A DNA stretch of 20,594 nucleotides from Funneliformis mosseae (lineage: Eukaryota > Glomeromycota > Glomeromycetes > Glomerales > Glomeraceae): positions 1 through 20,594 of the forward strand of contig CAJVPP010001355.1 of NCBI GenBank assembly GCA_910592005.1. Direction: 5' to 3'. The notes below the pieces were generated by a model. The model was not told the DNA's origin, did not search any database, and saw only the letters and a program-made list of their open reading frames with translations. Positions 9,453-17,408 of this stretch are shown here, one piece after another. Each line of letters begins with the position of its first letter. The first letter of the stretch is position 1. The position numbers were made by a program, and so were the translations under genes.

Positions 9453-10041
9453 AGTATAGTCACAATCATCGGTCATTTTTTTTTGTTAAAACAATTAATT
9501 TGCCAAAAAAAAAAATCATTATTCGAAAAATTAACATCTTATTCAACTTCATATTACATGTAGAACGAGATCTGAAAAACTGAGAAGCAGTCATATAGCA
9601 TATTTGTGTTAGATCTAATACGTTATGCAGACAGATCATGAATTGCCATCCAGAACTGTTTCTAACTAGTAGGCCTTTTGATAAAATCAAATTCTGTCGG
9701 GATTTGCACACTAAATTTCATTTGGTTGCTATGATGATTTATTCTCCTTCTCATTGTTTAATAATTACAGTTCGTTTTCTACCCGTATATTCCTTAGTAT
9801 TTCGTCTAACCAGATTTATTTCTATATTAAATTTCTAGTGAGTTTTCATGCATCTATTGTTATATTTTAATATTGTTGCACTCAACTAACGTTCCTACAT
9901 CACCAGGAGAGTGGTCACGTCACGAAAATCATTTCGAAGCTTTAAATTATGCAGATCTAAATTCCCCGCAAATATTTTTTTTTAATCTAAAAACATTTTT
10001 TTAAATCATTGTTTAGAATATGTGGAATATACCTTATTATA
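9453..10041. other. Non-coding region with open but unsupported frames
   Basis: Overlapping open frames lie on both strands between 9466 and 9838. They overlap each other, lack recognisable motifs and have no promoter context. The composition around 9540-9720 is near that of the candidate exons, so a decayed gene piece is possible, but I cannot name it. Confidence 0.4.
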
Positions 10042-10189
10042 TGGGAGGCGGTCAGTAGAAAAGGGGGGAAATCCACTTTTATAGTAAAAAATTTTTTATT
10101 GGCTGATCATGGTCATGTGAACAAAACTAGCTTAATAACTAAAATTACTCAAAATTTGTAGACTTCCCTTTTCTATTGACCGCCCCCCA
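10042..10189. mobile_element. TA-flanked MITE, copy 1
   Basis: A 148-bp non-autonomous element with ends TGGGAGGCGGTCAGTAGAAA and, read from the right, TGGGGGGCGGTCAATAGAAA. The terminal repeats extend over about 23 bases and TA dinucleotides sit at both edges (10040-10041 and 10190-10191), the pattern of Tc1/mariner-type MITEs. There is no coding capacity. It is followed after about 10 bases by a second, diverged member of the same family. Confidence 0.75.
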
Positions 10190-10200
10190 TATTTGCTATA

Positions 10201-10311
10201 TGGGAGCTCATCAGTAAAAAAATGGGGGAAATCTGAAATTTTCATTTATTTTTGAGCACATGATTGTGGACCAATCAATAAAAAAATAAATTTTATAAAT
10301 TTTAGATCCCA
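10201..10311. mobile_element. TA-flanked MITE, copy 2 of same family
   Basis: A 111-bp element starting TGGGAGCTCATCAGTAAAAA and ending GATCCCA, with TA on both sides. Its left part aligns with copy 1 (TCAGTA-AAAA-GGGGGAAATC). Its inner segment, AGCACATGATTGTGGACCAATCAATAAAAA, resembles the reverse complement of the copy 1 interior. The right end is shortened relative to copy 1. Confidence 0.6.
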
Positions 10312-10431
10312 TATACAATTTATAATTTATAACCAGAATGTATTATTTGTTATATTCCATGTTGCTTGAAAAGTTCTTTTATTGTGATAATTTCTATTCA
10401 ACTATTTTCTGAATTCCGCTCCAATTAGATT
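10312..10431. other. AT-rich spacer
   Basis: Nothing recognisable; TATA-like and AT-rich sequence between the tandem MITEs and a minus-strand coding-like fragment. Confidence 0.4.
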
Positions 10432-10610
10432 TTACATTTTTATCCATTTTAAATTATCATCCAAATATTTTTCTTTTTCGGAATCATCTATCCTCAATTA
10501 ATGTCTTGATTATTTGTTTCTTCAAATTCATATTGTAAATTTGCTCAATCGGTTCAAAATTCTTGTTGTGATTTACGAGCTAAGATAAATCTTCATAAAT
10601 AAATGGATTA
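10432..10610 (-). pseudogene. Coding-like fragment, unknown family, frameshifted
   Basis: Minus strand, read from 10610: NPFIYEDLS, a TAG, then LVNHNKNFEPIEQIYNMNL and KKQIIKTLIED. After a shift of one base it continues as IDDSEKEKYLDDNLKWIKM and a TAA at 10432. Charged, balanced composition and long open runs in otherwise AT-rich DNA suggest an old exon. The stop and frameshift suggest decay, or that introns and exon borders are misjudged. I recognise no family. Confidence 0.25.
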
Positions 10611-10824
10611 TTTAATATTAGAAAAATTAATATTTTTTTTAAATGTTGTTTGGAGACTGAAGGTCTCCGGCTCCGAAATGATTAAATTAAATACCTTTTT
10701 AAAATAATTTGTCATTTAATATATATTCATCAATTTGTTAAAAAATATTTAAACAACAAACCCACTTATCAATATCTGTTAAATTGAAATAAGATAGATA
10801 AATTCTTTTTGCTGCAATTTTTTT
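10611..10824. other. Spacer with small hairpin
   Basis: Contains GGAGAC-TGAAG-GTCTCC at about 10650-10668, a perfect 6-bp stem. No gene is seen. Confidence 0.35.
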
Positions 10825-10989
10825 CTATTCACATTTCAATTTTCTCCATTTTGTCATTTCGCGTGTAATCACTATCTGTATTTTCTCTAGATTTTCATTT
10901 GCTTTGTTTTCGTAACGATTGTCTAAAGGGGTTTTCAGGGGGGTTGCATTAAGTAACAAATCTTCATCAAGATTTTTTCTTGTGGAAGC
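10825..10989 (-). CDS. Candidate last exon of a minus-strand gene, unknown function
   Basis: Read from 10989 down to a TAG at 10825, this gives 54 codons without a stop: ASTRKNLDEDLLLNATPLKT, then PLDNRYENKANENLEKIQIV and ITREMTKWRKLKCE. It is hydrophilic and charged with normal amino-acid balance, and GC is clearly above the flanks. A TTTTTCAAG 3' splice-site-like sequence directly precedes it and the frame hits TGA three codons further upstream, as expected for an exon. No domain is recognised. It may belong with exon-like segments at 11565-11693 and 11811-11930 on the same strand, but I found no phase-consistent junction linking it to 11565. Confidence 0.4.
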   Translation of the reverse strand, partial: ASTRKNLDEDLLLNATPLKTPLDNRYENKANENLEKIQIVITREMTKWRKLKCE

Positions 10990-11049
10990 CTTGAAAAATC
11001 ATTGTATAAATAAAATTCCAATAAAAATTAATGACGTCAAATTTTAAAC

Positions 11050-11156
11050 ATTAATGCAGTAATGGAGCCAGAAGTTTAAGGTAAAAACTTTTCTTACTGC
11101 ACTACGTGATCAACTCAAATTTCAAAAGGTAAAGGTTTCAGTTAGAACCACTCGAC
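11050..11156 (-). repeat. Possible tRNA-derived SINE head
   Basis: On the minus strand GTCGAGTGGTTCTAACTG (11156-11139) closely resembles the A box of tRNA-Ser/Leu (GNCGAGTGGTTNAAGG). It is followed by a non-tRNA body containing GAGTTGATCACGTAG where a B box would fall, but that match is poor. TGCAGTAA at about 11055 and TTACTGCA at about 11093 form a short inverted pair. A SINE or decayed tRNA pseudogene is the best guess. Confidence 0.3.
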
Positions 11157-11564
11157 TATTTCTGAATTTATTCTGAAAAACCCAAAAAATACAAAAAATA
11201 AATTCATTCATTTAATCTACTTTCATATGTATATCTTTTTTTTTTTTTTTTTTAATCACAAATATTTAAATAAATATACGTGGATCGTTTATTATAGCGA
11301 AATAAAATTAATTATACAAATAAATGTTCAAATTAATAATAATATAATATGAAATAACTTCCCACTTAAACGCTGATAATCATTCTTTTTCATCTTTCAT
11401 TTGTTTAAAAATTGATCAAACAAGTTCATCCATGCAAGCTATACGAATTCTTAAATCTTAAAACTTCAACTTTCTTACGGAGAATCCATCATGTCATGTA
11501 AATGAGTATCCAAAAAAAATATTTATTGAATTAAAAAATATATATATATTGTCTAAATAAACAC
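11157..11564. other. AT-rich stretch, possible intron or decayed exons
   Basis: Contains a run of 18 T (11236-11253). On the minus strand a short piece MDELV*SIFKQMKDEKE*LS (from about 11434 down) looks protein-like but carries two TGA codons. A GTAAGA donor-like site lies near 11480. I cannot assemble these with the neighbouring exons. Confidence 0.3.
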
Positions 11565-11693
11565 CAAGCCGTAAAACTTCGTAAAAGAATTAATAATACC
11601 ACGAAATACACAAAAAGAAGGAGGTTCACTAACATATTTGCTACTATTGAAATGTTTATAGAAAATTTCATATGCACTTCTAAATATAGCATT
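11565..11693 (-). CDS. Candidate internal exon, unknown function
   Basis: Read from 11693, after the 3' splice-like AAGTTTTTAG, it gives 43 codons: NAIFRSAYEIFYKHFNSSKY, then VSEPPSFCVFRGIINSFTKF and YGL. It ends at GTGTTT, a possible donor; without splicing the frame stops three codons later. Amino-acid balance is good. The frame joins in phase to the exon at 11811-11930 (Q|N junction) through an intron of 117 bases starting GTTAAG. The longer minus-strand open frame at 11531-11788 is, I think, a shadow in another frame. Function unknown. Confidence 0.4.
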
Positions 11694-11810
11694 CTAAAAA
11701 CTTGCGGAATATCACTATAATAAGATTTCCCAAAAAAGAAAATTCGTTGTAAAAAATCCATTAAATAGATAAAATCGAAGGCGCTCATATTATTTAAGTT
11801 GTCTCTTAAC

Positions 11811-11930
11811 CTGAAAATTGTCTATCCAATAGAGAGAGAAAGTAATAAAGTCCGGTATTTCTGTGAAATTATTTTCCGAAAAGATTAATAAATTGTCAGT
11901 GATAACATGGATCTTTTTCCAAAACGATTT
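11811..11930 (-). CDS. Candidate exon, unknown function
   Basis: Read from 11930 it gives 40 codons: KSFWKKIHVITDNLLIFSEN, then NFTEIPDFITFSLYWIDNFQ, ending at a CAG|GTTAAG donor. A TGA immediately precedes it in frame, so either an intron precedes it or the gene is broken. An overlapping frame just upstream (TIYIKFVNENRFGK) suggests a frameshift near 11920. It is phase-compatible with 11565-11693. The spacing of Trp, Ile and Leu recalls a short alpha-helical repeat, but no family is recognised. Confidence 0.4.
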
Positions 11931-11939
11931 TCATTCACG

Positions 11940-12231
11940 AATTTTATATAAATGGTTTTTGTGAAAACCTCTCGATCTCTTCAGCAATCATTGAGAGCTA
12001 GAGAATATTAACAGTATTTAAATTTATTGATATTTCGGTTCCAAAAACTCATATGATTCATCATTATTAATAAATGTTTTAAGATAATGTGAATTTCAAA
12101 TGCTTCTAAGATTTGAATCATTCAAGAATTTTAAAAGAATGTTGAAAATCATATACTTATTTATTAGAATTCCCCTTAAATTCTATCTAATTCTAATAGA
12201 ATCATTCTAAAAAAAGAATAAAATAAAGTTA
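11940..12231. other. Intergenic, nothing recognised
   Basis: AT-rich sequence with no coding-like frame on either strand beyond the short TIYIKFVNENRFGK piece mentioned for the neighbouring exon. Confidence 0.4.
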
Positions 12232-12360
12232 ATGGATATTATTGTGTATCTTGGTAAAGCCCATTACGAAGTAAAAATAGGAAGTCGCAAATATAAAATT
12301 TTTATGAGAATTTATGTCGACGTGACTATTATGTACTTTTTTTACGAGATAATAGATTGA
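12232..12360 (+). CDS. Tiny ORF, unknown
   Basis: ATG at 12232 to TGA at 12360, 42 residues beginning MDIIVYLGKAHYEVKIGSRK. It is basic then aromatic and hydrophobic, with no recognised domain. Composition is slightly richer in GC than the flanks. No promoter motif lies directly upstream. Could be chance. Confidence 0.18.
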   Translation: MDIIVYLGKAHYEVKIGSRKYKIFMRIYVDVTIMYFFYEIID

Positions 12361-12454
12361 AATGTGATTTAATGAACAAATTTATCATTCAATTTATTAC
12401 TCCTGCATTTCTAAACTTTCCTTTATGGTATCTTTAAATTATTCTGTTTCGACA

Positions 12455-12464
12455 TATATAAAGG
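12455..12464 (+). promoter_or_regulatory. Strong TATA box
   Basis: TATATAAAGG at 12455-12464 in a normal-composition context, the best core promoter in the window. A start site would fall near 12485-12495. The first downstream ATG (12530) is followed at once by a stop. The next useful one is 12683, so a leader of about 190 bases is implied. Confidence 0.5.
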
Positions 12465-12682
12465 TTGCAAACAAGACTGGGATTACGCTTTTCTTTACAT
12501 TCTAATCACGATCATTTGCCATTTCTGAAATGTAGTATATGATTTATCACAGTAGTTTACGTTCTCATCGCTATAATCAAAAAACTTGATTTCGATAAGC
12601 CGCAAATTTATAAGTCCAGACCATTATAAAAGGTGATCAATAATCAAGTTACGGCAATAATTGAATAATATATTAAAATAAT

Positions 12683-12935
12683 ATGTCTCGTAACTCAGCT
12701 TATTTATTTTTACTTTTCATTTTTGCCTTCCCCATAACTTTTAATTTACCTTTATACCAATCTCCAGTATTTCTTTTTATATTATATAAGTAGATTCAAA
12801 TTTAATTTATTGTCGAAACTATTGTCATTGCCAGTATTTAACCAAGTTTATCAATTTCGTCATAAGTTTTTAACTCGTTTCAAAAATCAAATTTCTGCTT
12901 TCGAGAAGTATCATTACCTGCTATTCACATTTTAA
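12683..12935 (+). CDS. Small signal-peptide-like ORF interrupted by a 67-68 base intron-like segment
   Basis: ATG at 12683 starts MSRNSAYLFLLFIFAFPITF, a hydrophobic leader resembling a signal peptide or anchor, then NLPLYQSPVF. Unspliced it ends at TAG 12791 (36 residues). The sequence CCAGTATTT occurs at 12764 and again at 12831, and the second copy is followed by NQVYQFRHKFLTRFKNQISA and FEKYHYLLFTF before TAA at 12933-12935. Removing exactly 67 bases between the repeats gives a 61-residue protein. A canonical GT-AG intron (12767-12834, 68 bases) instead gives YLTKFINFVISF and a 40-residue product. The TATA box at 12455 supports transcription. Family unknown. Confidence 0.35.
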
Positions 12936-13749
12936 TCATAACTTCGCTTTTACCTTCATTATTTCAAAACATAACATTTCACTTATATTTTATTACCCCT
13001 CCATTATTTCTACATCCACTTGCATTACACAAATTTACATAAATTAATTTGAAACTTTTGAATATTTTCATTTAATGTTGTATATAATTTAAAATTTTAA
13101 TCTCAAAGTAAAATTTGAATGAATAATTTGATTTTTTAATACACATTCTATAAAGAAAGTTTCAAGTTCTAATTGTAAACAAGAAAGTTAAATATTAAAA
13201 TTATCTTTTAGAATACTTTTACCACAAATATATAATCTTAATATTAATGTAAAAGTAAAATTTAGCATTTTATTAAATGAATCGTTTAAGTTTTTAATAA
13301 AGAAAAAAAATAATATATTATATAAATTTATATTTGAAATATTATATACAGAATAATTATCAATATAAAAAAATATTAGAGAAAAATTAAAATTTAATAA
13401 TCGAAATTCATTATCAAATATATAGAAGGATAATATAATTTATTAATTAATATTTGTTAGTTTTTTTATTAAAATAATAATCTTTTTAAATAAATTCTTT
13501 ACTATTAAAAATATTAATTTTAAAATATAATATAAATTATAAAACAACAATTATTATTTTATTATAAATAATAAATTATGATTAAAAATATTATAAAATA
13601 AGTGCAAGTTAATTTAAAAATCAAATTTTAATGATCTAAATATCATGTAATTTTAATATCAATAATTAATGAATATTATATTAAGCACTATACAATATTT
13701 ACTACATATTATTCTACAGCTAATGTAGATTATGCTATTAGCGATATCT
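12936..13749. other. Transition into AT-rich block, no gene
   Basis: From about 13060 the sequence becomes almost pure A/T again, as in the first 5 kb. All frames are broken and no motif is recognisable. Probably decayed repeat DNA adjoining the retroelement block. Confidence 0.5.
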
Positions 13750-13990
13750 GTTTGCATCACTAAATGACTGCGCTAATTAGAATCATCAATAATCTCCATA
13801 AAAAGAGTAATCACCATTATCACCAATTTCACTGCTATAATAGTTATCACTGATATATTTAATATATTTATTTTATCATTTGTCATTATTTTATTTATTA
13901 TAATTATTATTATAGCTATATTTATTTTCTTTATTATATTTAATTTCTCTTTCATATATATATATTTTATATAAATATCTGGTATTATCA
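13750..13990 (-). pseudogene. Low-complexity acidic Tyr/Asn/Asp tail, decayed
   Basis: On the minus strand one frame reads DNTRYLYKIYIYEREIKYNK, an Asn/Tyr-rich run with stops, and then ISDNYYSSEIGDNGDYSFYG. Such acidic, Tyr- and Ser-rich tails occur at the C-terminus of fungal transposon proteins, and the stops fit the C-to-T decay seen nearby. The longest open frame (13773-13991) is a different, Ile-rich frame that I regard as a shadow. Weak call. Confidence 0.2.
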
Positions 13991-14339
13991 TCTTAACAAA
14001 GAGACAAGTTTTTATCTTACAATTAAATAAAGTATAATATTAATAACATAAATTTATATCTTTGCTGATATCTATTTTCTTAAAATATAAATTATCAATA
14101 AAGATAACTTTACCCTTCAATTTAATTAAACTTGTGTTTATTTCTTTTATAGTTATAATTTAAACTTCTATTAGCAAATAATCATTGTTATTTTAACGAT
14201 ATAATATTTAAGCTTAACAAGTGGTGATTCCTACTAGGTTTAATCTTTATTAAATATATACATAATAAACTGCTGAAGGACTAGCGAGGTGTATGAATTT
14301 TTAGAAAATTAAAAGAATTATATTAAAACATATTGTTAA
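13991..14339. other. AT-rich region upstream of retroelement relic
   Basis: Expected position of a 5' LTR or leader if the gypsy element were complete, but I see no LTR pair, no clear TG...CA ends and no convincing primer-binding site. A TGGTGATTCC at about 14221 is only vaguely PBS-like. Confidence 0.35.
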
Positions 14340-14810
14340 ATATTATACAGATGCATCTCAAAACCTAGATTATACTTATGGTTGGTATTATTGACTCCTC
14401 CATTTAACACTCTTTCCAATAGCTTTAAGAATTTTTGAAACTGGTTTAAATATAAATATTAAGCAGAAACGTTTACTTCTAAAACTATCGTTACTTTTAA
14501 TTTATTTAAACAGCTTAACAATACTCCTAAATCTGAACATTATAATAATTGCTTAACAAGAATTATTTATCAGTTATTTTCTAATATTTGATATCATGTT
14601 AGATCTTTTTCATCAGATGTAATATACTTATATATTTAAAGTGTATTTTTTCAAGTAAACTGCTTTCAATAACCTATTACCTTATTTATATCTTTAAAGG
14701 TATATACTAAATCTTAGAACAAAAACTAGTAGGACCATAAGAAAATCAACAATTACTTAGATAAATAATTGCATTATTAATACTTTCTGCAATTAGTTTA
14801 TTAACACACT

Positions 14811-15790
14811 ACCTACCATACCTTCACCTGAAATCATAGCTACAATAGAAGCTGAAATAAGAACTCTTTTTTTAGAGATTTTTGAAAAAAATGAAGCGCA
14901 TTTGATAGAAATCAGTAATTGATTTAGACTTACTCAAGAGAAAAAAGATTTACAATTAAAATTGATTACTCCTTAGGAGATAAAAATGAAGATTCTATTA
15001 GATGGCTTACTGTATTTGAATAAGCTATAATTACAAACAGATGAATAGATAAAGAATATATAAAAGCTATCATTAGAGAACATTTTAAGAGTACAACTGC
15101 TTATTGATTTGATAATATAACTGCTATTATATGAGATAACTGATATACAGGAACTAATGGTAACAAAACTTTATAGATTTATTTAATGCTTAATTTATTA
15201 ATAAAATTAAGAAGAATTAATAGTATCAAGAGTTAATTTCCTTATAATAATAAATAGATGAATCTGTATACTCTTATGCTAATAAACTCAGAAAATTAGT
15301 ACTTATATTAAATTAGCTGATAATATACAAAAGAAAAGAATGTTCCTTATGAGACTTAATCCTGCTTATATTCTATTAGTCTACTCTTAAAATCTAGCTG
15401 ATTTAGATGCTACAGTAAATACTACATGAATTATTAAAATTGGATATAACTTTACATCTGAAAAAGCTTCTAAGAATATTAGTATTACTATAATCTCTAC
15501 TTCTAAATATGTGATCACTAATGTTAAAGTAGATGAACTCATAAAAAAACTAGAATAGTTAACTATTATCTAATTTAATAACTGCATATTAGCTCAACTC
15601 TAATAACCTCTAAGAAGATGATTAGACAAAACTTACATAGATCCTATTAAAAGAGCTAAATAAAATATATCTTTTATAACTTATTATAATTGTAATAAAA
15701 AAGAACATATAGTCAGAAATTATCTTTAATCTCAATAACAAAGGAGAAATTACAGAAGGCCTCATTATGATAATGAAAGGAATGTACATT
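14811..15790 (+). pseudogene. gypsy Gag polyprotein relic
   Basis: Gag would form the retroelement's virus-like particle. It reads from about 14811 (PSPEIIATIEAEIRTLFLEI), through a frameshift near 14975, to EDSIRWLTVFE and EYIKAIIREHFKSTTAY, typical of the capsid core where W residues recur but are now TGA. A long basic stretch (ESVYSYANKLRKLV-like, about 15255) and LADNIQKKRMF (about 15313) follow, ending in the zinc knuckle at 15682-15723 and an Arg-rich tail (QRRNYRRPHYDNE-like). A protein-like frame at 14345-14620 (FTSKTIVTFNLFKQLNNTPK) may be an upstream part. Frameshifts and over a dozen stops rule out function. Confidence 0.7.
15682..15723 (+). other. CCHC zinc knuckle with first and last Cys lost
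   Basis: The spacing C-X2-C-X4-H-X4-C is exactly kept, but the residues read YYNC NKKEH IVRNY. The first Cys (15682) and last Cys (15721) are TAT, each one G-to-A step from TGT. The usual Gly before His is Glu (GAA for GGA). The middle Cys and the His remain. Confidence 0.75.
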
Positions 15791-16389
15791 TAGCTGATTA
15801 ATACTATAAGAAAGAATATGATAATAAAGAGTATACCTTAGAAGTATATTATAAGAAAGAAGATTATAAAGTCTACTTAAACACTAGATTTGAACTTTAT
15901 CCTAGAAATATCATTTTTAAAAATAAAAGAAGACAAGAAAAATCTCAAAGACTACCTAAAACTCTCATTATTGAAGACTTCAAAATGGAAAATCCTGCAT
16001 CAAAATATGTACTTGAACTAGTTAAAGCTAAAAAAGCATCATAAACTCTTAATAAAGATTACTATCTACTCCTTTTGAACAACTGATTGAATTCATGTCT
16101 TTATATATCTGCAAAATTTATTGTGTTAACTTTTTGTTAATCAAGCTATACATACTATTTCTAAATATCATCTGAATTAGCTTGAGCTATCAGATACTCA
16201 AGAGTAAAGACTGCTAATAAAACTAAGAATGCTAATTTAGTGGAAAGTGATAATGAATTAACTTCTGCTATTAAATATACTTTGAGGATTAGACAAAAGC
16301 TCAATTTGTAATAATTAATAGTAAAGCTATTACCATAATTAAAGTCTGAGTAAAGAAGCTAAAATATAAAATGAATTCAAAAATAATAA

Positions 16390-17165
16390 TTGTAATAGTC
16401 AATGATGCTAGAACTCATTCCCTTAAAAATATGATAATATTCTAGTAAATATTAGAAAAATCAAAATACTTATTTTATTCTAAGTACTTGAATTTAGAGA
16501 TAAAATTTTTATACTTAGAAATGATTAGTTCAGAGAAACTAATACTACTATGAATTAAGAATAATCTATCCTTACTATCAAATAAGATGGAGTAATTATG
16601 AAAATTCCTATTACCTTCACTAAAATAGCTAAAGTTGTAACTCAAGAAACTGAAGATGAATATAAAAGCAATAAATATGAGAATAAGTATTTAAAAGAAT
16701 ATCTTATATATTTATTTGATAACATTAAATATGAAGAATTAGAATAGAATAATGAATTAGAATTTAATCTCTGGTCTAATTATTACTTTTTTATTTAATC
16801 TGAAAAGAATACTATTAATAATGAGAAATTAAATGAATTATTTAAAGATAATCTAGCTGTTTACTTTGCTAAAATTGCCGAATACTCTGCTAAAAGGAAT
16901 TCAACTCAATTGGAATATTTAAGACTCTTAGACTACAATCAATAACAAATATTCTTAAATCTTTTATCAGACTACTATAATATTTATACAATAAGTCAAA
17001 CAGAATAGGATGAATAACTGAAATCAAACATTATATTTACACTAGAACAGCTATGCTAATTGCACAAAAACTATACTAACAAATCTAGTGAACACTAAAT
17101 TTTTGAATAAAGAATTAATTCAAAATTTATGTTACATGAAGAGACCTGATTTAGTAAATTTTTGA
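16390..17165 (+). pseudogene. gypsy Pol relic: possible protease and pre-RT linker
   Basis: NDARTHSLKNM at about 16401 could be the retropepsin active site D-[ST/A]-G-A after GGA to AGA and GCT to ACT changes (tentative). From 16470 a single frame runs some 700 bases with stops almost only at Gln-like codons: VLEFRDKIFILRND, then MKIPITFTKIAKVVTQETED, an acidic linker, and LNELFKDNLAVYFAKIAEYS. Then comes SDYYNIYTISQTE at about 16968-17010, which matches the region just before gypsy RT (YxDIFA..TELG). In the next frame, about 17010-17070, KHYIYTRTAMLIAQKLY fits the conserved TG.A.PI.Q..YR segment. After the EHxIFE region the homology ends near 17165, before the catalytic YxDD domain. Confidence 0.7.
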
Positions 17166-17257
17166 GTGATCATTATTTAATACATTTTTAATTGGCTAAC
17201 TTAAGTGATACATTACACAGATTCAGTGATTTTGACAGCATGCTAAATTTAGCAATA

Positions 17258-17286
17258 TAGAGGGTGATCACAGGTACCTGAATGAT
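17258..17286 (+). repeat. Tc1 left terminal inverted repeat
   Basis: Begins TAGAGGGTGATCACAGG. Pairs with 18550-18578; the 12-base block AGAGGGTGATCA is perfect. Confidence 0.9.
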
Positions 17287-17408
17287 AAGTATTTTTTGTT
17301 TATTCGCTTTGTTTACATGTTTACATATATTTCTAATTTAAGCATTTGTTTAGAATATAAATGGATGTCAATCACAAATAATAACAAATAATTTTCTTTT
17401 AAACAAAA

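Larger units (their letters stand above)
14340..17165 (+). mobile_element. Ty3/gypsy retrotransposon, 5' portion (gag to start of RT), degenerate
   Basis: One strand holds gag, a zinc knuckle, a possible protease and the linker to reverse transcriptase in the usual gypsy order. The element then stops: RT core, RNase H and integrase are missing, and the next recognisable feature is the Tc1 insertion at 17256. No LTR is identified. Stops are abundant, mostly TAA/TAG at Gln-like and TGA at Trp-like positions, so it has been dead for a long time. Confidence 0.75.

Noticed and set aside
9466..9838. 81-codon minus and 66-codon plus frames
   Set aside because: Mutually overlapping, no recognisable domain, no promoter or splice context; coding status cannot be decided.
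11531..11788. 85-codon minus-strand frame rich in Leu, Val and Phe
   Set aside because: A different frame of the same strand (11565-11693) has better composition and splice-like borders; this one looks like a shadow.
13773..13991. 72-codon Ile-rich minus-strand frame
   Set aside because: Composition is that of AT repeats; another frame shows an acidic tail more like protein.
14600..17160. Alternative genetic code with TGA as Trp
   Set aside because: TAA and TAG stops occur equally at Gln-like positions, and Cys and Gly codons carry the same transitions, so mutation explains the pattern better than recoding.
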